Source of the DNA: Pseudobythopirellula maris | GTDB lineage: Bacteria; Planctomycetota; Planctomycetia; Pirellulales; Lacipirellulaceae | Assembly: GCF_007859945.1 (NCBI RefSeq) | Contig: NZ_SJPQ01000004.1 | Location: 124,001-188,000 of the forward strand | Direction of reading: 5' to 3' | Length of the DNA: 64,000 nucleotides | Part shown: one piece after another, positions 44,001 to 52,410 of the stretch | Position numbering within the stretch: position 1 is the first letter of the stretch | How the letters are laid out: each line of letters starts with the position of its first letter | Notes under the pieces: generated by a model | What the model saw: only the letters and a program-made list of their open reading frames with translations | The model's database searches: none | Told to the model about the DNA's origin: nothing | Program-made: the position numbers and the translations under genes

Positions 44001-47000
44001 CGCCATGGACGCGTGGTTTTCCGCCAGCAGATCCTGACTATCCAGATGCTCTCTTAGCAAAGGGAGATCGATGTCGGGTTCCGCGGTGGCGTCCGCCGGC
44101 ATGTAGGCCTTGAGTTTCTTCGTGACGCTCCTCCGGCGGAGGAGCGACAGCGGCCATATTGATCCGACGGCCTTGAGCCATGCCGCTTCGATCTCGTCGA
44201 GTCTGATCCGCTTCACGAGCGAGGGGTTGAAGCGGCGAGCATCGATCATTTCCCAGGCATCGGCTCTCTGCTTCAGCAGTATCTCGTGCCTTGTGAGTTG
44301 TTCCGGAAGGCTGTCGAAGGCGGCGTGGAAGACGAGTGGGGCAGGGGGGGGATCGGGTTTAACCAACTCGTTCGCCAAGCGGTAGTACATCGGCTTAGCG
44401 TCTTCCGGCGGTTGGTCGCGTGGCGGGGCGCCGAGCGCGGCGGCGAAGGAAGATAGGGCCTCATTCAGATCCCTTCGGGAACGCTCGCGACGCTCAAGCA
44501 ATTCACGCCTTGCGGCAAGCAACGCCTTGAGCTCATCAATTTTTTCGTGAAGGACGAGCGATTCAGCGGGCTGTTCGCCACCTAGCAACTCTTGGGTCAG
44601 GCGATAGAGGGCGCCCAGTTGTGCAGCAGAAATATTCGCGGACAGCGGCAAGCCAATTGCCTTCGAAAGCTGCCCTACTCCGTCAGCCAGCGAATCAGAC
44701 GATTCTTTCAACCGGCCGCACGTTGCCAGGAAGTCTTCCTCCCACGCCATCGACCATTCGGCCGCTTGCATGCGGCCCAGGTCGGCGTTGTCGGGCAACG
44801 CTACGTAATCGAAAATGATTTCGTCAACCGATTTCCTGAGTGTTTCGTAGTCGTCCCTGATTAGGGGGCGGTCACGGGACCAACCGAGATCGACCGCCTT
44901 CGAATCCTGCCGATCGGCACAAACGCCCATCGCCCGGTAAGCAGTCCATCCATTCGGGTGCACGGCATGGAGCGCAGCGACGTACGCGTTGAGTTCATCG
45001 CGACGCAGCCGCAAGCTGTCGTTCACCGCGATCCACTCACGGTCCCCTTGCCGAGAAGGCCTTTTCCAGGAGACCTCGAGCTGATCTAGCAAGCGGCGGC
45101 GCTCCGCTTTGTTTGAATGAAGCTCAACACAGCAATCCCCCAGCCCGTGTTGACGGAGGCGACGGTGCACGACGTCCAGGGCCGCGGTCTTCTCCGCGAC
45201 AAAAAGCACGGTCTTGCCCACAGCCAAGCACTGCGCGATCAAGTTGGCGATCGTTTGGCTTTTGCCGGTCCCGGGGGGGCCGATGATCACCAAGTCGTGC
45301 CCCTCCGACACAGCCATCACAGCAGTCAATTGCGAGGAATCCGCCGGCAGCGGATGAAAGAGGTCGCTCGGCTCATAGCGTGTATCGATCTCATGCGGAC
45401 GCGGGATCGGTCCGACATCGCTCCGCGCGAAGGCCTTGTCCGGTTCATTGACCAAATGACGCACCACCCGGTTGCGTTCGAGCTGGTCAACCCGGTCTAC
45501 CAAGTCTTTCCACATCAGGTACTTCGCGAAGGAGAAGGAGGCGACCGTCGCTTCTTCGACCACTTCGAACCCCGGTATGTCCCGGACCGCGCGTCGCATG
45601 CGGTCGAGCACCCGGGGGACGTCGATCCCACTGTCGTCGGTCGGCAGATCCGACTCCATCGCCGTGAGGTCACAGTCGAAATCTTTTTTCAAGAGTTGCA
45701 ACAGGGTTGCGTTGAAGCGGACATCGTCTTCGTGGTGGGCGAAGTAGAACGGTGATGAAGCGCTACGCCGCAAAAGTTTTACCGGCACGAGAAGCAGCGG
45801 GGCTCGATAGGTCTTCTCGGCCGTAGGCGTTTGCTTCCAGCGTAGGAACCCCACCGCGAGGTACAGCGTGTTGCACCCACCCTCGGCCAGGTCGTTCTTC
45901 ACCTTTCGAAAGAGGGCTGTCAAACGCTTCTCGAGGTCGTGCGACTCGATCGGACACGCCACCTCGCCACGCTCCAACGCCTCACTCGCGAACTCAAGAT
46001 CGAGGTCTTTCCGCGTGCGTTGCTGGTGGAGCGCGGGGTCGCGGTCGACGACAGCGTTGTGCTCATTCAGCGACACCAACCGCATCCGTGACCCATCCGC
46101 CAGGAGGTCTTCCAGCCGTGAGACGTTCGGGCAGAGAACAGGGATCGTCTGTTTGTTCGGCCGGAAATTCAGCAGCTTGTTTCGCAGGGAGAGGTCCAGT
46201 AATTTTCGCTGCCACCGCTCGACCCGACCCGCGGGGGTTTGAGGAAGGGGGTCGTCTTGCTCGGCTAGAGGACGCTCGTATCCCGGAGTGTCTGGCAGCG
46301 CCGGCGGCCCGGCCCCCTCGGCCTCTTGCGCGGGTTTGACGTCGCGCGCGCCGTGCGACGCGAGCGGACGGATCTGCGACATCCGGGCCCTCGCCACATC
46401 CACGGCAGCGACGAATTCGTGCTCACAAGCCTCGGAAACCTTGGCTTCGGCTGCGCGGATCGCATCGGCGAACTTGGCCGCGGGAACGTGAGTGACGAGC
46501 GTAGTCTCGAACACGACTAGCTCCTTAGCCGACAAGGCCTTCCGAACCTCGCTGCAATCCGGCTCACAGAGGCGGTTGAAGGTCTTCTCGGTCAGCCAGA
46601 CACCCGCAAAGCAGTGGCCCTCGGTCATCAGGACCACCGGATGGAGCCCGATCGCCTCCAATCCCGAAGCGAAGAGCAAGGATGTGTCGAGGCATGTCGC
46701 CAAGCCGTCTCCGAGCACCGTGGTGACACGACGAGTCTTCTGACCGACCTGTTCGAAACTGCCGGGCGGGTTGGCGTACGTCAAAGACCTAGCCGCCACC
46801 GCAGACCACAGGGCCGCAGCCAGCATGTACGACCGATTGGGGTCACCCGACTGGTAGCCATCGAGCGCCGCAGGGTGACCATGACTGCTGAGAATCTCAG
46901 CCGTCGATTTGAGCAGAGGGGAGAGCGCAGGCTCATTGGGCGTCACGAATGCCGGGAGCAACTCTCCCATCCCTCCCATGCCGCCCCACTCGTCACGGGC

Positions 47001-47384
47001 GAGGACGCGCACGGACTCGCAAGTCTCGGCAAGTGATTGCTCGCCCTTCCGCAGTCGGAATACGAGCACGCCTCGGATCGCTTCGTCGAGAGAATCGAGA
47101 TAGTCGGCGTCAACCTCGATATCGACATCACTCAGAGAGATTTGCTGGCCGGCTCCTATACGGTCAATGATCCAGCTCTTGGGGCGGACGAATGCGGGGC
47201 TCGTCGTCAGTTCGACGATGACCGACTCCAAGTCTTCCCCCGTCGGGTTGTGCACGACCACCGATCGCAGCAAAGGGATAGCGTTCTGCCACGCCGCGTA
47301 GTTGAAGCACTGCTCTACGGTGGCGACTATCCATGGATTTACCTCCTCGCGTACTTGCGAGCCTTCGCGTTCTGACAACGGCAT
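41016..47384 (-). CDS. DUF4011-SF1 helicase-Vsr-like nuclease defence protein
   Basis: A 2122-residue protein. In order: N-terminal beta domain (~20-125); a transglutaminase-like segment (~170-360) with TCLDTSLLFASGLEAIGLHP and EGHCFAGVWL, giving a possible Cys-His pair; DUF4011 (~385-660); SF1 helicase with P-loop VIIGPPGTGKSQT near 700, long helical insertions, FDEASQIATWDAI near 1480 and FNSQQQALIQDLFDQAL later; a Vsr/MTES_1575-like nuclease (~1800-1880, IECDGAAYLRAAAARDRDK and ENLGWNILRVWSPDWW); and DUF3320 (~1970-2110). The DUF4011-helicase-Vsr architecture is that of single-gene anti-phage systems reported in defence islands (Hhe type). Its location in an integrative element beside restriction genes supports defence. 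It converges with the restriction operon. Confidence 0.85.
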   Translation of the reverse strand: MPLSEREGSQVREEVNPWIVATVEQCFNYAAWQNAIPLLRSVVVHNPTGEDLESVIVELTTSPAFVRPKSWIIDRIGAGQQISLSDVDIEVDADYLDSLDEAIRGVLVFRLRKGEQSLAETCESVRVLARDEWGGMGGMGELLPAFVTPNEPALSPLLKSTAEILSSHGHPAALDGYQSGDPNRSYMLAAALWSAVAARSLTYANPPGSFEQVGQKTRRVTTVLGDGLATCLDTSLLFASGLEAIGLHPVVLMTEGHCFAGVWLTEKTFNRLCEPDCSEVRKALSAKELVVFETTLVTHVPAAKFADAIRAAEAKVSEACEHEFVAAVDVARARMSQIRPLASHGARDVKPAQEAEGAGPPALPDTPGYERPLAEQDDPLPQTPAGRVERWQRKLLDLSLRNKLLNFRPNKQTIPVLCPNVSRLEDLLADGSRMRLVSLNEHNAVVDRDPALHQQRTRKDLDLEFASEALERGEVACPIESHDLEKRLTALFRKVKNDLAEGGCNTLYLAVGFLRWKQTPTAEKTYRAPLLLVPVKLLRRSASSPFYFAHHEDDVRFNATLLQLLKKDFDCDLTAMESDLPTDDSGIDVPRVLDRMRRAVRDIPGFEVVEEATVASFSFAKYLMWKDLVDRVDQLERNRVVRHLVNEPDKAFARSDVGPIPRPHEIDTRYEPSDLFHPLPADSSQLTAVMAVSEGHDLVIIGPPGTGKSQTIANLIAQCLAVGKTVLFVAEKTAALDVVHRRLRQHGLGDCCVELHSNKAERRRLLDQLEVSWKRPSRQGDREWIAVNDSLRLRRDELNAYVAALHAVHPNGWTAYRAMGVCADRQDSKAVDLGWSRDRPLIRDDYETLRKSVDEIIFDYVALPDNADLGRMQAAEWSMAWEEDFLATCGRLKESSDSLADGVGQLSKAIGLPLSANISAAQLGALYRLTQELLGGEQPAESLVLHEKIDELKALLAARRELLERRERSRRDLNEALSSFAAALGAPPRDQPPEDAKPMYYRLANELVKPDPPPAPLVFHAAFDSLPEQLTRHEILLKQRADAWEMIDARRFNPSLVKRIRLDEIEAAWLKAVGSIWPLSLLRRRSVTKKLKAYMPADATAEPDIDLPLLREHLDSQDLLAENHASMALPQELQLAVDQDPPSLRPPLEAARRLRDAFVAAESSPERVGEANRQSLEPLIAAARRLYPPGRVMEQLRIELQENMAALDLPPDLQAEVLEDGSALDSQLEAAGRLREIAATLGLSNASVAGLQASLTEEGRQSASDCRRSAKDFQNAWQEYARLAEVTPVPKASVSVVRDAAEQAERVLSNRSVLNQWIAWTAARRRAETLGLAPFVASLQRGEFTVEEAASRFEHAYARWWLPLAVDQSDALRKFQRIRHEDAIKDFCQLDESARKAAAPRAVQAIYHGLPASEQVPRKSELGLLRHQIGLKRPSKSIRELISGMPETFSKLAPCLMMSPLSIAQYLPADQAPFDVVVFDEASQIATWDAIGAIARGKQTIIVGDPKQLPPTNFFGKADDDEDNAELEDYEKDLASILDEAHASGLPELVLNWHYRSRHESLIAFSNHHYYGDGLVTFPAAESEDRGVSLIPVAGGLYDRGKSRTNRAEAEAIVADAVERMRRCLARPEGERLTYGVVTFNSQQQALIQDLFDQALRDAPELEWFFADDRVEPTAVKNLENVQGDERDVMYFSITFGKDAAGKFPVDFGAINREGGERRLNVAVTRARQALRVFASFLPDELRADRSKARGVHDLKAFLEYAHKGPETVLAATIESTGDAAPCFEQAVSVALESRGWSLTPGVGVSGFRVDLGVVHPDRPEAYLAGIECDGAAYLRAAAARDRDKTRQQVLENLGWNILRVWSPDWWRHPDAAIDDLHNRLTSLLQASREGDRPSSTPANEDSPEGLQAFTPPRAGAAGDDLLPPVNYTHEIADAPATDDSRHPRLVAKQASNDKPRKAYVITKLDDRTADQDRFYDDEYSRDLRELALAIVETEGPIRDDVLARRIARAHGFARTGARIRDRVLAMIPEVTSTKEEAGRFLWPSDKPAATAPFRHAAPEDERRSLDEIPMAELIGLVSSRPDLTSSDDPAIAFAREIGLSRLAKSARERLETAIELAGGVG

Positions 47385-48108
47385 CCTTCATTCCTCTTGC
47401 TCTGTGTATCACATCAGACAGGAGCTTCCTGTTAGCCGGGGACAAACGAATGATGAGCAATGTCCGAACAGGCCCTAGCGTGCATTCTGGCTACCCCAGC
47501 GCAGCTCGCGTCTACCCCACGAAGAAAATTGTAGCTGTCGCCGCCGGCGCTTGCTCGTTGTACTCCGACAATCTCAGACTCTGAGTGCTAGAGAGGGCAA
47601 CGCAGCTTTACTTGTAGTCCACCTAGATGCGTGCTTGAGGTGTACATGACGCAATTATCCAACCAGGCGTCGTGAGCCCCAGGCTCGGTCTCCGATAGGT
47701 TTCGGCGTCATATGGGTCTAAACGCCTAGAAAAAAGAGAACTCACGCCCCCGTGATATCCTGCTCGCAGACCCAAATCGATACGGGCACGGCAGGTTGGC
47801 AAAGCACAGACCGCAGAGCCCCCCAAGGCTTTGCCAAGATAACGTCTGTGCTGGACCAGTCGGGGCTCGACTTGTTCAAGACAATGGATCATGACCCATC
47901 CGCTCAGAGACAGCGAGTCGCAGCTATTCGCACAGGGAGCGAACCATTGCCAAGATTCCCGTTTGTGCGGCCCGGGGAAGCTTCGTCCAAGACTCAACAA
48001 CTAGTAACAGATCGGGATCGAGCCCGCACGATGCGTCGTCGAGTGCAGCGCATAGTGCAGCGCTATCCTGAGAATCGACTTCTTCCGCGGTGAATAGATC
48101 ATCTGCGT
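47385..48108. other. Right end of the element, no clear gene
   Basis: No well-supported protein gene. The promoter of the helicase gene should lie near 47385-47600. A frame at 47752-48093 (plus strand) lacks features. On the minus strand the integrase frame would, in the excised circle, run from attP through 48108 down to the stop at 47924-47926. Lower GC and short repeats are seen near 48043. Confidence 0.45.
48043..48063. promoter_or_regulatory. Paired GTGCAGCGC sites, right end
   Basis: GTGCAGCGC at 48043-48051 and 48055-48063, 12 bases apart, 45 bases inside attR. It matches the pair at 26521-26541 in sequence, period and orientation. Likely arm-type sites for the element integrase. Confidence 0.5.
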
Positions 48109-48158
48109 GCGGACTTCTAATCCGCAGGTCGCTGGTTCGAGTCCAGCCGGGCGTGCTT
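48109..48158 (+). repeat. attR: right copy of the attachment repeat
   Basis: Identical to 26334-26383. It carries only the 3' part of tRNA-Arg, without the acceptor 5' strand or D arm, so it cannot make a tRNA. Confidence 0.95.
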
Positions 48159-48242
48159 CTCAGACCCCCGTTTCGTGAGCCTCCGGCTCGCCGCTCTTCG
48201 GCTGATCCGCCTCCGGGTTATGAGCGCTGCTCTCAGCGTTAC

Positions 48243-48403
48243 CTAGAGCGGTATTCGAATTGGTGTGGACGAGGGGGGAAGCGATTGGCGGCGTGGCGAG
48301 GAAGCCGAAGCAGGCAATGCGGTGCATTATCGATGCAGGCTGACGAAGCCATGACGCCGATCGCGAGCCGAGCGTCTACACCAATGAGCAAACCGCTCTA
48401 GAG
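48243..48403. repeat. MITE-like element with CTAGAGCGGT terminal inverted repeats
   Basis: Left end CTAGAGCGGTATTCGAATTG (from 48243) and its inverse ending ACCGCTCTAG at 48401 match over about 29 bases with few changes (shared TTGGTGT-GACG part). About 160 bases long with no coding capacity. It lies directly outside attR. Such ends are typical for non-autonomous palindromic elements. Confidence 0.55.
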
Positions 48404-48568
48404 CCTCAGTACTGGCAAGTTCGCCCGTTTACCGCTTCTCGGATCAACCGAGCGCGCGCTTGCTCGGACTCCTCGCTCGACTCTAAATGTGTCGCCGGCA
48501 GTTGACACTGTCATCTGTGCCTACCGGTTCACGCAGCTAAAAAGCCTGGAAATCACCGGATTCATGGG

Positions 48569-48584
48569 CGGCATGGCGATTGCT
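48569..48584 (+). promoter_or_regulatory. Sigma-54 promoter candidate
   Basis: CGGCATGGCGATTGCT matches the -24/-12 form (GG at 48570-48571, GC at 48582-48583, exactly 12 bases apart, with GGCA and TTGCT boxes). It is 56 bases before the small membrane protein gene and upstream of a histidine kinase and a sigma-54 activator, so the operon may be autoregulated. Confidence 0.5.
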
Positions 48585-48639
48585 TTAATGCTTGTCATGA
48601 AACAAGGATGTTCCCCTTACTCGAACTGGAGAACTTTTC

Positions 48640-48786
48640 ATGTCGACGCTCCGCCCTACCCACGGCAGTCGCAACGCTGCAGACCATACCAACAACTACG
48701 AATCGATGACTCCCCGCGAACAGTTGCTGGGGATGTTCGTGGTCCTCCTCGTGTTGCTGCTCGCCGTCGTGCTGAAGTCGCTGTAG
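48640..48786 (+). CDS. 48-residue single-pass membrane protein
   Basis: ATG at 48640 follows GGAG by 8 bases. The polar N-terminal half (MSTLRPTHGSRNAADHTNNY) is followed by MTPREQLLGMF and a strong hydrophobic helix (VVLLVLLLAVVLKSL) ending at TAG. This is a clear one-helix membrane peptide. It precedes the PAS kinase gene by 61 bases and follows the sigma-54 promoter candidate, so it may be a membrane accessory of that two-component system; the function is unknown. Just after the stop the sequence GCTGAAGTC[G/T]CTGTAGGG is repeated, a small duplication of its own 3' end. Confidence 0.5.
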   Translation: MSTLRPTHGSRNAADHTNNYESMTPREQLLGMFVVLLVLLLAVVLKSL

Positions 48787-48847
48787 GGGCTGAAGTCTCT
48801 GTAGGGAAAGGCATGCTGGGAAGGAAACAAGGACGCATCGCGATACA

Positions 48848-50068
48848 ATGGACCGTATGCCAAACCAGGATGAGCACAACTCAGCGACGGCCCCACCGAT
48901 CGACGGCTATGTCTTCCGGGCGATTGCGGACTGCACCTACGACTGGGAAGGCTGGCACCAGCCCGATGGCAAGTTGCTGTGGGTCAATGCCGCGGTCGAG
49001 CGGATCACTGGCTATTCGCCGAGCGAATGCCTGGCGATGGAGGATTATCCCTTGCCGCTGGTTGCCGACGAAGATCGCGACAAGGTTGCCGAGGTCCTCC
49101 GAGACGCGATCGCCGGCGGCAGCGGCAACCACGTCGAGTTTCAGGTGGCTCGACGCGACGGGCAGGAGCGGTGGGCCGCCGTGTCTTGGCAGCCGATGTA
49201 CGACCACAGCAAGCGGCATCGAGGTTTTCGAGCCAGCGCGCGGGACGTCACCGAGCGGCGTCAGCTACGCGAAGAGCTTCGGCTTCACAACCAGCACCTC
49301 GAGCAACTCGTTCAGGAGCGAACCGCGAAGATCGCTCAACTGGAAGAGCAGCGGCTCAAGATGGAAAAGCTGGCCGCCCTGGGGCAGATGGCGGCGGGCG
49401 TCGCTCATGAGGTCAACAATCCGCTGGCAGGAATCCGCAACGCGTTCACGCTGTTTAAAAACAACCTGTCGCCAGACGACGAAGACTACGGCCTGCTGGA
49501 ACTGATCGACAGTGAGATTGAACGCATCAGTTCGATCACGCATCAGATGTACCAGCTCTACCGCCCCAGTCAGCAATCGCCGAGGCTGTTCGATCTTTGC
49601 CGAACGGTCGCCGATGTCGTCCTGCTGGCCGAGCCGCTGGCGAAGGAAACCGATGTGCGGATCACAGTCGAGACCGGCGGTTGCGTCGCCGATGAACAGC
49701 TCGGTCCGACCGAGGTGATTCTGCGAGAAGGCGAGCTGAAGCAGGTGCTGTTGAACGTGCTTCGCAACGCGATCCAGGCGTCGCCGCCCGGCGGCAACGT
49801 TGTCGTCAGAGTCTCGACCACGCGGGCCGAGGCGTGCGTGCTCCTGATGGACGAGGGGGGCGGCGTGTCCGAAGCAACGTCGGCAAGGCTGTTCGAGCCA
49901 TTCTTCAGCACCAAGACGGAGACCCGCGAAGGGATGGGACTGGGCCTGCCGGTGTCCCGCAGCTTGACCGAAGCGATGGGAGGGACCATCTCCCTACGCA
50001 ATCAAAAAACTGCCGGAGCGTGTGCGACGGTCACCGTGCCACGCCGGGGCGTCGCCGGCCATGAATGA
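48848..50068 (+). CDS. PAS-domain sensor histidine kinase
   Basis: A 406-residue cytoplasmic sensor kinase with no membrane helix. Residues ~20-140 are a PAS domain with PAC part ([20 protein letters not shown] and [18 protein letters not shown]). A coiled coil (~142-178) leads to the HisKA phospho-acceptor, [20 protein letters not shown] with His near 187. HATPase motifs follow: [10 protein letters not shown] (N box), MDEGGGVS (G1), [20 protein letters not shown]. The gene overlaps the response regulator by 8 bases (ATG 50061 inside, stop 50066-50068). It should phosphorylate that regulator, like NtrB, ZraS or AtoS. The signal is unknown. Confidence 0.9.
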   Translation: MDRMPNQDEHNSATAPPIDGYVFRAIADCTYDWEGWHQPDGKLLWVNAAVERITGYSPSECLAMEDYPLPLVADEDRDKVAEVLRDAIAGGSGNHVEFQVARRDGQERWAAVSWQPMYDHSKRHRGFRASARDVTERRQLREELRLHNQHLEQLVQERTAKIAQLEEQRLKMEKLAALGQMAAGVAHEVNNPLAGIRNAFTLFKNNLSPDDEDYGLLELIDSEIERISSITHQMYQLYRPSQQSPRLFDLCRTVADVVLLAEPLAKETDVRITVETGGCVADEQLGPTEVILREGELKQVLLNVLRNAIQASPPGGNVVVRVSTTRAEACVLLMDEGGGVSEATSARLFEPFFSTKTETREGMGLGLPVSRSLTEAMGGTISLRNQKTAGACATVTVPRRGVAGHE

Positions 50069-51461
50069 CTCACCCTCGAAGAAGAGAATCCTGATCGCCG
50101 ACGACGAGCCGCTGTACTTGCGGACGACCGGCCAACTGCTGCGCAAAGCGGGTTACGAGTGCGTTTGTGTGCCCGACGGCAAGGAGGCGTTGGAGAGGCT
50201 TCACAAGGAGCCATTCGACCTGATCCTTTCCGACCTCAACATGCCGGGCAACCTGAAGCTCGAACTGCTGCAACAGGGACGCTCGCAGTGGCCGCACATC
50301 CCCTTGATCGTGATCACAGGCGTGCCCTCGCTGCCGACCGCCATCGAAAGCGTACGGCTCGGCATCGCGGACTACCTGCTCAAGCCCGTCAAGTACGAGG
50401 ACCTGCTTGCCAGCGTGAGTCGCATGCTGTCTCAACCGACGGCGATGGCTTCCGAATCGATTCCGATCCCACCCGACGCTGAAGCCCTCTCGGCGAAGTA
50501 CCCGGAGATCATCGGTCGCAGTGAGCCGATGATCGAGGTGCTGGAAGTCGTCGATCGAGTCGCTCACACCGACACCAACGTGCTGATTAGCGGCGAGAGC
50601 GGCACAGGCAAGGAGGTAATCGCTCAGGCGATCCACCGCTACGGCCGTCGCGCCCAGCAAAGTTTCCAAGTCATCGACTGCACCTCCATCCCCGAATCTT
50701 TGTTCGAGTCGGTTCTGTTCGGCCACGCCAAAGGCGCATTCACCGGCGCCACCCAAGATCAGGACGGCTTGCTGAGCCACAGCCATCGCGGAACGGCTTT
50801 CTTCGATGAGCTGGGTGAGCTCCCGATGGCGTCGCAAGCCAGGCTGCTGCGCGCCGTGCAGGAGCAGGCGTTCACCCCTGTCGGCAAGAGCCAACTTGTT
50901 CACATCGACACCCGATTCATCTGCGCGACGAATCGCGATTTGCAGGAAGAAGTCAACGCGGGCCGGTTTCGGCAAGACTTGTTCTACCGGCTCGGAGTCA
51001 TCCACATGGAGCTGCCTCCCCTGCGGGAGCGTGGTGACGATGTGGTCCTGCTGGCCCACGCGTTCCTGGATAAGCTGCAACGGGGCGAGGCTCGCATCAA
51101 AGGCTTGTCCGACGAAGTGATCGACTGCTTCGGTCGCTACCGATGGCCGGGAAACATCCGCGAATTGCGAAACGTCATTGAACGTTCGGTGGCCTTGTCT
51201 CAAACGGAAACCGTTCAGCTGTCCGACCTCCCGAAGCCGATACGCGATGCGGAGGCGTCGGCGCCCCGTGCGGTTTCTGTGCTGGCCGAGATTTCAAGAG
51301 AGGAAGCCCTCGACAACGCCGACCAAAGCTACCTGACGGCGTTGCTAGAGAAGCACAAAGGCAACATCTCTCAAGCCGCACAACAAGCCGGCCTCTCGCG
51401 GCAAGGCATGCACAAGCTGCTCTCTCGGCACGGGTTGAGTGCAGACGATTTCCGAGCTTAG
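50061..51461 (+). CDS. Sigma-54-dependent response regulator (NtrC family)
   Basis: A 466-residue transcription activator. The receiver domain (residues ~1-125) has [11 protein letters not shown], Asp in [11 protein letters not shown]-like [11 protein letters not shown] and Lys in [10 protein letters not shown]. The AAA+ domain (~150-385) has Walker A GESGTGKE and the sigma-54 contact loop GAFTGA, plus R-finger region. The C terminus is a Fis-type HTH ([20 protein letters not shown]). All parts for enhancer binding and open complex formation with RNA polymerase sigma-54 are there. The frame is open back to 50022, but ATG 50061 ([15 protein letters not shown]) is the natural start. It works with the PAS kinase before it. 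Confidence 0.92.
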   Translation: MNDSPSKKRILIADDEPLYLRTTGQLLRKAGYECVCVPDGKEALERLHKEPFDLILSDLNMPGNLKLELLQQGRSQWPHIPLIVITGVPSLPTAIESVRLGIADYLLKPVKYEDLLASVSRMLSQPTAMASESIPIPPDAEALSAKYPEIIGRSEPMIEVLEVVDRVAHTDTNVLISGESGTGKEVIAQAIHRYGRRAQQSFQVIDCTSIPESLFESVLFGHAKGAFTGATQDQDGLLSHSHRGTAFFDELGELPMASQARLLRAVQEQAFTPVGKSQLVHIDTRFICATNRDLQEEVNAGRFRQDLFYRLGVIHMELPPLRERGDDVVLLAHAFLDKLQRGEARIKGLSDEVIDCFGRYRWPGNIRELRNVIERSVALSQTETVQLSDLPKPIRDAEASAPRAVSVLAEISREEALDNADQSYLTALLEKHKGNISQAAQQAGLSRQGMHKLLSRHGLSADDFRA

Positions 51462-51682
51462 GCCTGCCCCCGCCCCGCACCACGGACTCGGTCTTTGCGT
51501 AGGGAGGTGAATCCAGCTTCACTCTCCAGCAAGGGCGATCCTCATGGCGCTCCGGCAATAGATCGCTAGGGATGATTCGCTCGATGATTTCCACCTCGAA
51601 ATCTTGCAGGGCACTCGCGGGCTGACTCTCGGCGCTTTGTTTTGACTGCTCGACGATAAATAGAGACCTTAAGGAGCTTCGC

Positions 51683-52099
51683 ATGACCGATCGACGCCAA
51701 ATCATCATCACTGCTGAGGATTACGAACGGCTGGAAAGCTTGCTCGCGAGCGAATTCGCCGCCGCCTTCAGCGACAAGCCTTACCTCCAGGTCTTGCGCG
51801 GCGAGTTGCATGCCGCCAAGATCGTCAGCCCTCGAGAGGTCCCGTCGGATGTCGTGACGATGAACTCGACCGTTCGATTGCGGCAGACCCGCAGCAAAGA
51901 GGTCGAGACTTACACGCTCGTCTATCCGGAAGACGCCGACATTGCGAAATGCAAGCTCTCTGTCCTGGCTCCCATCGGCACGGCGATCCTCGGCTATCGA
52001 GTCGGTGACCGCGTCGAATGGAACGTGCCGAGCGGGGTGATACGATTCCATATCGAAGCCCTTTCGTTCCAGCCGGAACGCGATGGGGTCGTCGCCTAG
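51683..52099 (+). CDS. rnk: Rnk-like GreA/GreB C-terminal domain protein
   Basis: A 138-residue protein. The N terminus (MTDRRQIIITAEDYERLESL) is the Rnk opening; the C-terminal ~90 residues form the FKBP-like GreA/GreB C domain, with VSPREVPSDVVTMNSTVRLR and LSVLAPIGTAILGYRVGD. Rnk binds RNA polymerase near the secondary channel and was named as regulator of nucleoside diphosphate kinase. GGAG is found 5-9 bases before the ATG. It follows the two-component pair after a 220-base gap and may be a target. The DksA-like protein on the far side of the element acts at the same RNA polymerase site. Confidence 0.9.
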   Translation: MTDRRQIIITAEDYERLESLLASEFAAAFSDKPYLQVLRGELHAAKIVSPREVPSDVVTMNSTVRLRQTRSKEVETYTLVYPEDADIAKCKLSVLAPIGTAILGYRVGDRVEWNVPSGVIRFHIEALSFQPERDGVVA

Positions 52100-52410
52100 C
52101 GTTGGCTACCGCACCCTCGTCACGTTGTCGTGCGGGTTGGGGTCGGGCAGCAGCAATTGGGGGTCGGCCCCGGCGTTGCTGCTGGGCAGGCGCACGCGGC
52201 GGGCCCCGCAGTGAGCGTCGGCTTTGCGCAGCCGGGTGGGTCGACTTGCGCTGTGGGTCTGCCGTTGTAGGCTTGGGGGGGACTGGCGAGGGCGCAATCG
52301 GTCGTTTGACGTGAGCGAAAGATGAAGATTCTCGACTCTTTGTTGAGGCGTGGGCCTGACGGCATTATCCTTCAATACGCACTTCGAAGGTTTCCCCCAG
52401 GACGAACCAC
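52100..52410. other. Intergenic region with a possible gene remnant
   Basis: On the minus strand, 52106-52230 encodes a coding-looking C terminus (SSNAGADPQLLLPDPNPHD, then NVTRVR and stop) that has no start and no upstream protein context. It may be a decayed gene end. The remainder holds the promoter of the phosphoesterase gene. No repeats were seen. Confidence 0.3.

Larger units (their letters stand above)
26334..48158. mobile_element. 21.8-kb integrative element in tRNA-Arg
   Basis: The element is delimited by perfect 50-bp direct repeats (26334-26383 and 48109-48158), one inside the intact tRNA. The unit excised between the repeats would be 21,775 bases. It encodes a tyrosine recombinase next to attL, an excisionase-like HTH protein, a Prim-Pol/DUF3987 protein, an unknown gene, and a restriction-modification and helicase cargo. 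There are no structural phage genes, conjugation genes or relaxase, so it may be a phage-satellite-like island or be mobilised by a helper. The module order int-primase-HTH, all leftward, and the cargo rightward/leftward suggests separate transcripts. Confidence 0.9.

Noticed and set aside
47752-48093. 113-residue plus-strand frame at the right end of the element
   Set aside because: No domain, no ribosome site, and it spans the arm-site repeats and runs up to attR.
48109-48158. Second tRNA-Arg gene
   Set aside because: Only the 3' part is present; there is no acceptor 5' strand or D arm. It is the attR copy.
51462-51682. Sigma-54 promoter before rnk
   Set aside because: The best GG...GC pair (around 51483-51498) has 13 instead of 12 bases spacing.
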